Part shown: in pieces, positions 6,612 to 12,048 of the stretch
Position numbering within the stretch: position 1 is the first letter of the stretch
How the letters are laid out: every line of letters starts with the position of its first letter
Source: a virus
Length of the DNA: 43,566 nucleotides
IMG/VR virus record: IMGVR_UViG_3300050821_003198
Span: 1-43,566 of that record
Strand: one strand, 5' to 3'
Translations under genes and position numbers: made by a program
The notes under the pieces: model-generated
What the model was told of the DNA's origin: nothing
The model's input: the letters and a program-made list of their open reading frames with translations, nothing else
Database searches by the model: none

Positions 6612-6640
6612 ATTGTACTACAGTATTGCCAGATTGTCAA
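6612..6640 (-). promoter_or_regulatory. Strong sigma-70-type promoter
   Basis: The minus strand reads TTGACA (6635-6640), 17 bases, TACAAT (6612-6617), preceded by an A/T-rich stretch. The first ATG is nine bases beyond the -10. It is one of the best promoter matches in the window and drives the 53- and 140-residue genes. Confidence 0.75.
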
Positions 6641-6676
6641 GTATAATCTATTTATTGGTTAGGGTTTCTTGATCAC

Positions 6677-6937
6677 TCATACATACCCCCGCTCCTCCAT
6701 ATCAGCTTGGTCGATCTCTGACTCTATTACTCGCACTAACTTTTCAACCGGCCATTCCAGCGCGTTAGTCTCGATCGGCACGTTGATATGCCGCTGGTTT
6801 TTATGGTCGCAGACAATAATTACCTGGTTGCCCTCGTCCAGCACGATCAGATCGACATGTACCTCCTTCGGTAAATAGCCGCGAGCGCTAAAGACATCTG
6901 ATATAGCCTGCTGCAACTGCTCGTGATCTAGCTTCAT
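6677..6937 (-). CDS. Hypothetical protein, 86 residues
   Basis: The start is ATG 6937, overlapping the upstream stop (TGATG) and placed six bases after GGAGG; a GTG one codon earlier is too close to that site. The product has an alternating beta/alpha look (EVHVDLIVLDEGNQVIIVCD, then VEKLVRVIESEIDQADMEER), suggesting a small compact alpha/beta fold. It is the last gene of the large accessory operon. Function unknown. Confidence 0.65.
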   Translation of the reverse strand: MKLDHEQLQQAISDVFSARGYLPKEVHVDLIVLDEGNQVIIVCDHKNQRHINVPIETNALEWPVEKLVRVIESEIDQADMEERGYV

Positions 6938-7320
6938 CACTTACCTCCAAAGCCCGGCACGGTGGCTGGTACATTAGACTGTGGCAAAGTCGGTAGAGTT
7001 TGAGGCATTGGAGTGCTCTGAGGCTGACAAATCGCTACACCAGTTGTGGGATCAAAGCCCAATAAGGTGTCAGTCTGGTTCGGGCATTTATCGGCGCAGC
7101 GACCGGTCGTATCAAATGGCGGCGCGGTCGGGCAGTCACCTTGACCTTTACCATTGCACTGGCCTATCGTACAGCTCTCACAGCTACCACCGGGATAGCC
7201 TTGGCAGCCCGGCACGACTATAGTGTCGGCGTGTACCGGCGCGGTGGCATAGCTAACAAAGCCGTACAAGCCAGCGCCAATAAGTACCACCATCGCCCAA
7301 ATTATAATTAATGTTTTCAT
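6937..7320 (-). CDS. Secreted or membrane-anchored 8-cysteine protein
   Basis: The 127-residue product has an N-terminal signal/anchor (MKTLIIIWAMVVLIGAGLYG) with a possible signal peptidase site at VHA-DT (about residue 31). The exported part has eight cysteines in about 65 residues (PGCQGYPGGSCESCTIGQC, then DC, RCADKC and IC), enough for four disulfides, followed by a Pro/Gln-rich tail. Exported Cys-rich proteins are unusual in phages; possible roles are superinfection exclusion, a cell-surface inhibitor or a host-modifying protein. None is demonstrated. It overlaps both neighbours by one to four bases within the accessory operon. Confidence 0.7.
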   Translation of the reverse strand: MKTLIIIWAMVVLIGAGLYGFVSYATAPVHADTIVVPGCQGYPGGSCESCTIGQCNGKGQGDCPTAPPFDTTGRCADKCPNQTDTLLGFDPTTGVAICQPQSTPMPQTLPTLPQSNVPATVPGFGGK

Positions 7321-7463
7321 TCGTTACCTCCTTGTTTAACCTTCCCACACCGCTTACATATTTTTTTACGGGGATAGGCTCGCCGTTTCCAACCTTTCAG
7401 TTCTTTAATTAGTAAGTCAATCAAAAGCTGATTAGCTTCACGGTAAGTTAGTTTTTTACCCAT
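7317..7463 (-). CDS. 48-residue basic peptide with CxxC
   Basis: It encodes MGKKLTYREANQLLIDLLIK followed by a basic stretch and CKRCGKVKQGGNE. The CxxC is half of a zinc ribbon and may dimerise or bind metal with a partner. ATGA-type overlap with the next gene and overlap with the previous stop mark it as translated within the operon. Function unknown. Confidence 0.6.
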   Translation of the reverse strand: MGKKLTYREANQLLIDLLIKELKGWKRRAYPRKKICKRCGKVKQGGNE

Positions 7464-7651
7464 TATTTTTTAACCTTCTTCTCTGGTTTATTTGCCCACG
7501 AACGCAAGGCTACTAATCCATATAGAGAGCATTTTTTATTAAGACAACTAGCAAACTCCGAAGAGTCATAGCTTCTATCTGTTCGAAGTGTCATCACGTA
7601 AGGCACTAACTGTACCGCCTCGCCACATTTTATACAATATCTAGGTTTCAT
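7463..7651 (-). CDS. Zinc-ribbon protein, 62 residues
   Basis: CIKCG near the N-terminus (residues 6-10) and C-x4-C (CLNKKC) about 30 residues later form a complete four-Cys zinc knuckle, followed by a Lys-rich tail. Such small zinc ribbons often bind nucleic acids or inhibit host enzymes. Its start overlaps the previous stop (TAATG), and its own stop overlaps the 48-residue peptide gene. Confidence 0.65.
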   Translation of the reverse strand: MKPRYCIKCGEAVQLVPYVMTLRTDRSYDSSEFASCLNKKCSLYGLVALRSWANKPEKKVKK

Positions 7652-8034
7652 TATTTCCCACCTTTAGCTTTAAGGTCATGCCTGCGGGCCTTCTCGCAGG
7701 TCTTAGCCTCGTCTATACGGCCCTGTAAGTACGCCTCATCACAGCTTTGCTGGAGGAGGGTTAGGAGTTGGTCTGCTAAAGTATTAAAACCGTCCTTAGT
7801 AAGCTTAATTTCGTAGTCTACAATACCACCCTGAAGCCTGGTCTCGGTAGTTTCATGAGGCTTAAATTGGTCTAGTATCTGCTCTACAGCCTCTCGTTGT
7901 ATACTATCTTTATGAGCAACGGAACTATGACTGGAGTCTGACTTATGGACACTGAGATTATCCAGTGATGTTATACTATTACTAGTTTCCGGTGCAGCGT
8001 GTTTATCCCTAAGCTCTACAGTCTTGTGTTTCAT
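7651..8034 (-). CDS. Hypothetical protein, 127 residues
   Basis: The N-terminal 45 residues are polar and Ser-rich and probably disordered. The C-terminal half is helical (IQREAVEQILDQFKPHETTE, then GFNTLADQLLTLLQQSCDEA) and charged. I do not recognise a family. It overlaps the zinc-ribbon gene by one base and the upstream gene by four bases. Confidence 0.6.
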   Translation of the reverse strand: MKHKTVELRDKHAAPETSNSITSLDNLSVHKSDSSHSSVAHKDSIQREAVEQILDQFKPHETTETRLQGGIVDYEIKLTKDGFNTLADQLLTLLQQSCDEAYLQGRIDEAKTCEKARRHDLKAKGGK

Positions 8035-8270
8035 GGTTTAATTTTCCAACTATCAACTTCAGCTTTTGATTGAGGTAAGCCAACATATCCAAAATGCCTA
8101 CCAGTTAAGTGCCAAAGCTCATAATCAATAGCATTTCGGTCTACTACAATAGCTCCCTCGTAAAAACCTTGGGCGTTTCGGTATCGTTCAACAGGGGTAG
8201 CTTGATAGTAAAGTCTTGCAAGTATTTTTATGGCAAGCTCTAATTCGTCATCAGTGTTTTTTAAGCTCAT
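8031..8270 (-). CDS. Hypothetical protein, 79 residues
   Basis: The product has a helical N-terminus (DELELAIKILARLYYQATPV) and an aromatic-rich C-terminal half (FYEGAIVVDRNAIDYELWHL). No family recognised. Its stop overlaps the next ATG by four bases, placing it firmly within the accessory operon. Confidence 0.6.
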   Translation of the reverse strand: MSLKNTDDELELAIKILARLYYQATPVERYRNAQGFYEGAIVVDRNAIDYELWHLTGRHFGYVGLPQSKAEVDSWKIKP

Positions 8271-8273
8271 ACT

Positions 8274-8492
8274 TTACTGTTCCTTTCTTTGGGGGTTAGG
8301 TTGAGCTGTTGCCAAGTCGTTTACTATCTCACAGAGCAACACTAATACATCAGTCACACCGGCTGGCTGGCCATTCAGATATAATTCGGGGAGGAGCTTA
8401 GTAGGGTCGGAGGTTCGCTTAACTACAAAATCAATTATCTTCCCCTCAGTATTGTGGTGGTCAATCATGGATAGTGTACTCATAGTTATCAT
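8274..8492 (-). CDS. Hypothetical protein, 72 residues
   Basis: The start at ATG 8492 is supported by GGGAG four bases upstream; internal ATGs at 8483 and 8468 are alternatives. The protein ends in a helical stretch (VTDVLVLLCEIVNDLATAQ) and a polar tail. It overlaps the upstream gene by 32 bases in another frame. Function unknown. Confidence 0.55.
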   Translation of the reverse strand: MITMSTLSMIDHHNTEGKIIDFVVKRTSDPTKLLPELYLNGQPAGVTDVLVLLCEIVNDLATAQPNPQRKEQ

Positions 8493-8676
8493 TTAGCTCC
8501 CATTCGCCAATCTGTATATATAGAGGTGTATAGCTTCCCGGTTCTTGCTCTGCTGTTGGCAAAGGCTTCAGCGGATATACTTCCCCAGTCTGCCCAAGCC
8601 AGCCTACCTGAGCCATTACAGCCTTACTTTCGGGTCGCATAGGTTCTCCCTGAATTGACATGCTTAATTTACTCAT
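8461..8676 (-). CDS. Hypothetical protein, 71 residues
   Basis: The start has a good ribosome binding site (GGGAG, six bases upstream) that is part of a repeated intergenic sequence shared with 9295-9311. The protein is Pro- and aromatic-rich (VGWLGQTGEVYPLKPLP, then YTPLYIQIGEWELNDNYEYT), suggesting a small beta-rich domain. No family recognised. Confidence 0.6.
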   Translation of the reverse strand: MSKLSMSIQGEPMRPESKAVMAQVGWLGQTGEVYPLKPLPTAEQEPGSYTPLYIQIGEWELNDNYEYTIHD

Positions 8677-8682
8677 CTATCT

Positions 8683-8699
8683 CTCCCTTCTGGCTTATT
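8683..8699 (-). repeat. Cassette-boundary repeat A, copy 1
   Basis: This 17-base sequence recurs exactly at 9295-9311. Here it supplies the stop region of one gene and the ribosome binding site of the next; in the other copy it is partly coding. It marks the 3' boundary of two gene cassettes that share ends but not cores. Confidence 0.8.
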
Positions 8700-8955
8700 T
8701 GTCATAAATCCCCCTTATAACTAACCATTCACCATCTTGTTTAACCTGTAAATCTTTACCTTCTCGCTTAAAAAAATCAACACCACCCCATAACATACCT
8801 TCACTTATAGTTTGTCCCGGCCATAACGGAACGCCATTACAGCGTGTAGCTTTAAGAACTTCATAGGTAACGGGCGTTATTGAACCTACCTTTTTGAATA
8901 TATCCCAAAAACTAACCCTAATCTTTCTTGGCTTACTATAAGTAGAGGGGTTCAT
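8695..8955 (-). CDS. Hypothetical protein, 86 residues, STYSKPRK N-terminus
   Basis: The N-terminus MNPSTYSKPRKIRVSFWDIF shares the octapeptide STYSKPRK with the 103-residue protein at 9279-9590, through a 25-base DNA repeat. The rest is unrelated: GSITPVTYEVLKATRCNGVP, then a short beta-rich tail. The common basic N-terminus may be a shared targeting or binding tag, or simply a recombination seam. Its ATG overlaps the stop of the 45-residue gene upstream. Confidence 0.6.
   Translation of the reverse strand: MNPSTYSKPRKIRVSFWDIFKKVGSITPVTYEVLKATRCNGVPLWPGQTISEGMLWGGVDFFKREGKDLQVKQDGEWLVIRGIYDK
8924..8948 (-). repeat. Cassette-boundary repeat B, copy 1
   Basis: This exact 25-base sequence recurs at 9562-9586. 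It encodes STYSKPRK just after the start codon of each cassette gene and marks the 5' boundary of the exchanged unit. Confidence 0.85.
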
Positions 8956-9089
8956 GCTTCGCCTAACTTTTTTAGGATTGATAGAACTCTCTGCTTGCTA
9001 GCTACAAACTTAAATCCATTACCACAATCGGCATCATTTAATAATTTGACTAGTAGCTCTATATCTTCTTTTGTTAGCGCAACTCTCAT
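8952..9089 (-). CDS. 45-residue helical peptide
   Basis: The frame from ATG 9089 begins MRVALTKEDIELLVKLLNDA and ends SILKKLGEA, essentially two amphipathic helices. Its stop overlaps the next ATG (ATGA), the usual pattern in this operon. Function unknown; a small protein-protein interaction module is likely. Confidence 0.5.
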   Translation of the reverse strand: MRVALTKEDIELLVKLLNDADCGNGFKFVASKQRVLSILKKLGEA

Positions 9090-9124
9090 CGCTTATTCTC
9101 CCCTTCTCGGATTGTGTTGGGTGG

Positions 9125-9286
9125 TCATGGCCTCGTCCAAGTTTTTATTATCTTAATCGTCCAACTAGCTTTTGAAAGTCTAAGCTTACGCAGAAGCTTG
9201 TCATACCATCGTAATCCACGAGCCAAAGTATATGCAGAATAGTCTTCTCCTCTAGCCATATCAACGCCCATAAAGTATTTACTCAT
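9125..9286 (-). CDS. 53-residue protein, RNase H-like strand motif
   Basis: It begins MSKYFMGVDMARGEDYSAYT. The GVDxxxGxDxxA pattern is the first strand of RNase H-fold enzymes (terminase nuclease, Holliday-junction resolvase, actin-like ATPases), but the protein ends far too soon to be a full enzyme. The rest is a basic helix and strand. It could be a decoy, a broken remnant or a short conserved phage family. It overlaps the upstream gene by eight bases. Confidence 0.5.
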   Translation of the reverse strand: MSKYFMGVDMARGEDYSAYTLARGLRWYDKLLRKLRLSKASWTIKIIKTWTRP

Positions 9287-9590
9287 TTGTCAATCTCCCT
9301 TCTGGCTTATTAGTGGTGTTCTCGGTAATTGCAATGATAGCTTCTGCAAGATGATTATTTACAACAGATTGGTAGCTTGAACGCCAATCATTAGCGTGAC
9401 CATCTTCAATAAGTTTAGCTCCACAAATACACTGTAACTCAGATTTATATTGGCCGAGGTTAAGGTTAGCTTTAATCCAGTGTCTTCCCAATTCCCCACG
9501 CAGCTTATCGACTTGGTTGCCACCTACTGAGGCAGTATCACTTTGCTTGTCTAATCCGCCCTTTCTTGGCTTACTATAAGTAGAGGTCAT
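9279..9590 (-). CDS. Hypothetical protein, 103 residues, STYSKPRK N-terminus
   Basis: It shares STYSKPRK with the 86-residue protein at 8695-8955 and is otherwise different. The middle has CICGAKL, a possible metal-binding pair (about residues 54-60), followed by HANDWRSSYQSVVNNHLAEA and a helical end. The final residues are read through repeat A, which is non-coding in the other cassette. Its ATG overlaps the upstream stop. Confidence 0.6.
   Translation of the reverse strand: MTSTYSKPRKGGLDKQSDTASVGGNQVDKLRGELGRHWIKANLNLGQYKSELQCICGAKLIEDGHANDWRSSYQSVVNNHLAEAIIAITENTTNKPEGRLTNE
9295..9311 (-). repeat. Cassette-boundary repeat A, copy 2
   Basis: Exact copy of 8683-8699. Here it encodes the last residues (NKPEGR) of the 103-residue protein and also carries the ribosome binding site of the 53-residue gene. 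Confidence 0.8.
9562..9586 (-). repeat. Cassette-boundary repeat B, copy 2
   Basis: Exact copy of 8924-8948, encoding STYSKPRK at the start of the 103-residue protein. Confidence 0.85.
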
Positions 9591-10210
9591 AGCTTAAACA
9601 CCTTCACCATTAAATCAGATAGGCGGTCTAGGGCTTCCGTATTCATGGCTAGAGCCTCGGTATTAGCCTGGATTGACGCCACTTCAGAGGTAATGCTTGC
9701 ATGATTATCCGTGTCAGAAGATAAAGAAGAAACATCAGAAGAAGTGGAAAACTCAGAAGGTAAAGCGTCAACCACCACTGCGGGGCAGACACGGAGACCC
9801 CGGCCGCCGCCGTCAGGGTAGTCGATGTCCCGGTTCACCTGGCCCCCGCGGATGAAACGGATCTGCACGTGGCCGCCTGCCGTTAATGGTTCACCTGTTA
9901 GCATGGCCCATAGCCAATAACCATCCTCTTTGGGGTCAGGGCTGTAGGGTAGAGGGTCTATCTTCTCTTGCTGGCAATAGTCTATAAAAGCGTCGAATAA
10001 ATCGCTGGTCATGGCCTTACGGGTGTCTATACGCTTATTACCTACCCTAATTTCGTAGTCTTTCCTAGGGGCATTCATCACGTCGTTATACGAACCCTTG
10101 TATAGGCCTCGGTGCATGATAGCCGTCTTATCTTTATATGGAAAAACGAATATCTCGCCGGGGAACTTCTTTTGTAGGGCTGCCTTGTAAGCCTTAATTG
10201 ATGGGTTCAT
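9587..10210 (-). CDS. 207-residue protein with GC-rich C-type-lectin-like patch
   Basis: The N-terminal 95 residues are an unrecognised alpha/beta domain (FPGEIFVFPYKDKTAIMHRG). Residues about 98-147 (YWLWAMLTGEPLTAGGHVQI, then RGGQVNRDIDYPDGGGRGLR and VCPAVVV) recall the end of C-type-lectin/FGE-sulfatase folds, where RGG...GLRV closes the domain. This part alone is about 72 percent GC (9781-9880), far above its neighbours, suggesting separate origin. A Ser-rich linker and a short coiled coil (NTEALAMNTEALDRLSDL) follow. A displayed or ligand-binding role is possible; no signal peptide is present. The fold assignment is tentative. Confidence 0.6.
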   Translation of the reverse strand: MNPSIKAYKAALQKKFPGEIFVFPYKDKTAIMHRGLYKGSYNDVMNAPRKDYEIRVGNKRIDTRKAMTSDLFDAFIDYCQQEKIDPLPYSPDPKEDGYWLWAMLTGEPLTAGGHVQIRFIRGGQVNRDIDYPDGGGRGLRVCPAVVVDALPSEFSTSSDVSSLSSDTDNHASITSEVASIQANTEALAMNTEALDRLSDLMVKVFKL

Positions 10211-10332
10211 TCTTTACTCCCTATGTTTAAGTAGATATAGCTAACTTCCGGCTCGTTAAAAGTATCCTGGTAAGCTGGTATACCCTGGTCTAGGGTCTTA
10301 GCTAGGTTCATTAGATTACAAAAATCACACAT
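10207..10332 (-). CDS. 41-residue peptide with N-terminal CxxC
   Basis: It begins MCDFCNLMNLAKTLDQGIPA and ends IYLNIGSKE. The CxxC at residues 2-5 could bind metal or be redox-active. The ATG overlaps the preceding stop and its own stop overlaps the next ATG (ATGA). Function unknown. Confidence 0.5.
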   Translation of the reverse strand: MCDFCNLMNLAKTLDQGIPAYQDTFNEPEVSYIYLNIGSKE

Positions 10333-10445
10333 TATTTACTTACCTCCGTTATTATTATCATGACTGTTATAGCTAACAGCACACTACACAAAGTCGCTAC
10401 GAACATTATGTTTAGTATATCTTCAGTAGAGCGGTTAAGTTTCAT
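10332..10445 (-). CDS. 37-residue membrane micropeptide
   Basis: It begins MKLNRSTEDILNIMFVATLC and continues SVLLAITVMIIITEVSK: a charged N-terminus and one membrane span of about 21 residues. GGTGAG lies a few bases upstream, inside the 22-codon ORF. Function unknown. Confidence 0.5.
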   Translation of the reverse strand: MKLNRSTEDILNIMFVATLCSVLLAITVMIIITEVSK

Positions 10446-10503
10446 ACTCACCTCGTAAAGTTAAAGCTGCTGCCCATTGTTGAGCTATTGTTACATTACC
10501 CAT
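10435..10503 (-). CDS. Possible 22-residue ORF
   Basis: MGNVTIAQQWAAALTLRGEY plus ET. It bridges the 105-residue gene and the 37-residue membrane gene, overlapping both by a few bases, so it may mainly couple their translation. Too short to judge on its own. Confidence 0.3.
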   Translation of the reverse strand: MGNVTIAQQWAAALTLRGEYET

Positions 10504-10813
10504 TACGCCACCTTTCTAGTTGTTGTTTAATTCTTAATGCGGTACTAGGTTGATGTAAACAAATGTCGTCTACTATCTCCTCAAACCTATCGGCGTAGAG
10601 TTGGTTTAGGGCTTCCTGAGCAGCTTTAAGCTCTCGCACAAGACGCATAGTAAGGCCTTCCTCGGATAGTGCGTCTATCCTAGCTGTGTGGCTTCGTTGT
10701 TCAAATCTATACAATATCTCCCTCACTTTGTCTACATCCTGTAAGTTATCCTTACACATGGCTTCTTGTTTAGAGTCTTTGGTTAGTTTGGTGGTGGTTA
10801 GGATTTTAGGCAT
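10496..10813 (-). CDS. Hypothetical helical protein, 105 residues
   Basis: The product is almost entirely helical and charged (LQDVDKVREILYRFEQRS, then RLVRELKAAQEALNQLYADR), consistent with a coiled-coil dimer. No catalytic motif is visible. It overlaps the upstream gene by eight bases. Confidence 0.6.
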   Translation of the reverse strand: MPKILTTTKLTKDSKQEAMCKDNLQDVDKVREILYRFEQRSHTARIDALSEEGLTMRLVRELKAAQEALNQLYADRFEEIVDDICLHQPSTALRIKQQLERWRNG

Positions 10814-11150
10814 TGGTGGCCTTACCTAACTCAACACCATGTTGCAAGATTTTATGATCGCGAGCGACTAAGTAAATCAGCAAGTCTTCTAGTTGCTTGT
10901 CGCTGTTCATGCAGCCAGCATCTAAGGCATCATCACTAAGATTAGCGGGGTCTTCTAGTATTTCTCGTAGGTCTTTTGCTAACTCGTCTCTTGGGTGGCT
11001 TGTACCCGCTGAGTCGGAAGAAGAAGCCACGAATACGGTATGCCCACCAAAGTAATGGGTGCCTGATGGGATAATCCACGAGTCGTCGACTTTTAGATAT
11101 TGTATGTGCTGGCAGTTGCCGCTGTCCCAATCTTTTTTGCAATCGATCAT
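10806..11150 (-). CDS. Hypothetical protein, 114 residues
   Basis: The N-terminal half is beta-rich (HIQYLKVDDSWIIPSGTHYF, then GGHTVFVASS). The C-terminal half is acidic and helical (DELAKDLREILEDPANLSDD). No family recognised. It overlaps the zinc-ribbon gene upstream by four bases and is preferred over a basic ORF running through the same bases in another frame. Confidence 0.6.
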   Translation of the reverse strand: MIDCKKDWDSGNCQHIQYLKVDDSWIIPSGTHYFGGHTVFVASSSDSAGTSHPRDELAKDLREILEDPANLSDDALDAGCMNSDKQLEDLLIYLVARDHKILQHGVELGKATNA

Positions 11151-11464
11151 GCTGTCTCCTCGGCCATAGATCGTCGGCCAATATCACCACTATTAAAACC
11201 ACGATTAGTATAACGAAAATCTGATCGGTTCTCATAGTAAGTTAGTATACCGCTGTAGCCACAGCGCAGCTTTAGGATAGTGGCGTAAGATTCTTTGGCT
11301 GCTCGCTCCCAGTCATCGCTCCAAGCCCTAAACGGCTCTAACGTTTTATTTAGATATGATCTTTGATCCTGGCGTCGGCAAGGTCGGCAGATGTATGTAA
11401 TAATGCCACGCTGGCGCTTTTTGATAGACAGGTCTTGGTCGGTGCCACATTTGTAACAGGTCAT
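11147..11464 (-). CDS. Zinc-ribbon protein, 105 residues
   Basis: MTCYKCGTDQDLSIKKRQRG followed by YICRPC gives two CxxC pairs about 20 residues apart (residues 3-29), a treble-clef or zinc-ribbon start like those of small phage HNH-related or DNA-binding proteins. The rest is helical and basic, with no HNH triad visible. Its ATG overlaps the stop of the 25-residue Cys peptide. Confidence 0.65.
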   Translation of the reverse strand: MTCYKCGTDQDLSIKKRQRGIITYICRPCRRQDQRSYLNKTLEPFRAWSDDWERAAKESYATILKLRCGYSGILTYYENRSDFRYTNRGFNSGDIGRRSMAEETA

Positions 11465-11538
11465 TTATGATTCCTCCAACAACTATTACAGCTTTTACTT
11501 AGCGGGCCGTCCTTATGGCAAACGCAACTGCAGCTCAT
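11461..11538 (-). CDS. 25-residue five-cysteine peptide
   Basis: MSCSCVCHKDGPLSKSCNSC plus WRNHK: five Cys and two His in 25 residues, a candidate metal-binding miniprotein. It has one of the strongest ribosome binding sites in the region (AGGAGG, eight bases before the ATG) and an ATGA overlap with the next gene, so it is probably translated despite its size. Confidence 0.55.
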   Translation of the reverse strand: MSCSCVCHKDGPLSKSCNSCWRNHK

Positions 11539-11590
11539 TGTTCTTGCCTCCTTTAGGCTAGGCAGTTTTACGGCTTGCCCAGGCCGATGG

Positions 11591-11782
11591 TTAACAAGCT
11601 ACCAGTTCTCGGATGCCCGATATTTCACTTATTAAGTAAGTTACCAGACTTTCCCAATCACTGTAGTGTTTGTTGTCGACTAAGTCGCTGCCCCAATTGC
11701 AGATTACTTCTACGCTTTCACCCTTTACAAGCTTTCCGTAGCAGTCCACTCCCTTAAATGTTACTTTAGTTTGATTGCTCAT
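11591..11782 (-). CDS. Hypothetical protein, 63 residues, first gene of accessory operon
   Basis: The product (TKVTFKGVDCYGKLVKGESV, then ISEISGIRELVAC) looks beta-rich with a helical end. It is the promoter-proximal gene of the leftward accessory operon, 37 bases from the -10 and with a weak AAAGG site. It lies opposite the ribbon-helix-helix gene, so its expression is likely set by that protein. Function unknown. Confidence 0.6.
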   Translation of the reverse strand: MSNQTKVTFKGVDCYGKLVKGESVEVICNWGSDLVDNKHYSDWESLVTYLISEISGIRELVAC

Positions 11783-11819
11783 AGCTTTATAGCCTTTCTA
11801 TGAATTAGTTAGTACCCCT

Positions 11820-11849
11820 AATATAAGCTAGGTGGTACTACCATGTCAA
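11820..11849 (-). promoter_or_regulatory. Leftward promoter of the accessory operon
   Basis: The minus strand reads TTGACA (11844-11849), 18 bases, TATATT (11820-11825). One operator-like heptamer falls in the spacer and another just downstream, so a bound repressor would block RNA polymerase. Confidence 0.6.
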
Positions 11850-11854
11850 GCTAT

Positions 11855-11863
11855 TTATCCACA
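11855..11863 (+). promoter_or_regulatory. DnaA-box consensus
   Basis: TTATCCACA is a perfect DnaA-box sequence in the divergent intergenic region. It might tie the switch to host DnaA or be a chance match. Confidence 0.35.
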
Positions 11864-11904
11864 GCTATTTACAAAAGTAGTACCTATGCGGTACTATATA
11901 ATAC

Positions 11905-12048
11905 ATGCCGAGTCAGAATTATACCAAGGTGAATATTAAGAAGACTACCTACGAATTATTAAAAGTTGTGGCGAAACAACGCGAGGAAAGTGCCACACAA
12001 CTACTTGATTATCTTATTAAGACTGGGCTAGCTATCTTAGGGAAATGA
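11905..12048 (+). CDS. Ribbon-helix-helix transcriptional regulator, 47 residues
   Basis: The product reads [20 protein letters not shown] followed by [20 protein letters not shown] and a short tail. A strand (YTKVNIKK) and two helices of Arc/CopG type are clear; such dimers insert the strand pair into the DNA major groove. It sits beside the repeated heptamers at 11810-11896 and probably represses its own gene and the accessory operon. A TATAAT at 11897-11902 ends two bases before the ATG, so the true start site must lie upstream or the box is not used. The stop overlaps the next start (ATGA). Confidence 0.7.
   Translation: MPSQNYTKVNIKKTTYELLKVVAKQREESATQLLDYLIKTGLAILGK

Larger units (their letters stand above)
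11810..11896. promoter_or_regulatory. Cluster of TAGTACC/GGTACTA operator-like heptamers
   Basis: TAGTACC at 11810-11816 and 11878-11884, and its inverse GGTACTA at 11834-11840 and 11890-11896, flank and overlap both divergent promoters. The inverted pairs suit a dimeric ribbon-helix-helix protein, and such a protein is encoded immediately to the right. Binding is inferred. Confidence 0.6.

Noticed and set aside
9587-10210. Complete diversity-generating retroelement
   Set aside because: Only a target-like patch is seen. No reverse transcriptase motif, accessory gene or template repeat was found in the window.
10942-11235. 97-codon leftward ORF with an N-terminal membrane-like stretch (FVILIVVLIVVILADD)
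   Set aside because: It lies across two better-supported genes in other frames (10806-11150 and 11147-11464), has no ribosome binding site, and its second half is a basic shadow of the overlapping gene. The hydrophobic start keeps it worth a check but not an annotation.
3894-11782. Reassigned TGA stop codon
   Set aside because: TGA ends many genes, frequently in ATGA overlaps with the next start, so the standard code is used.
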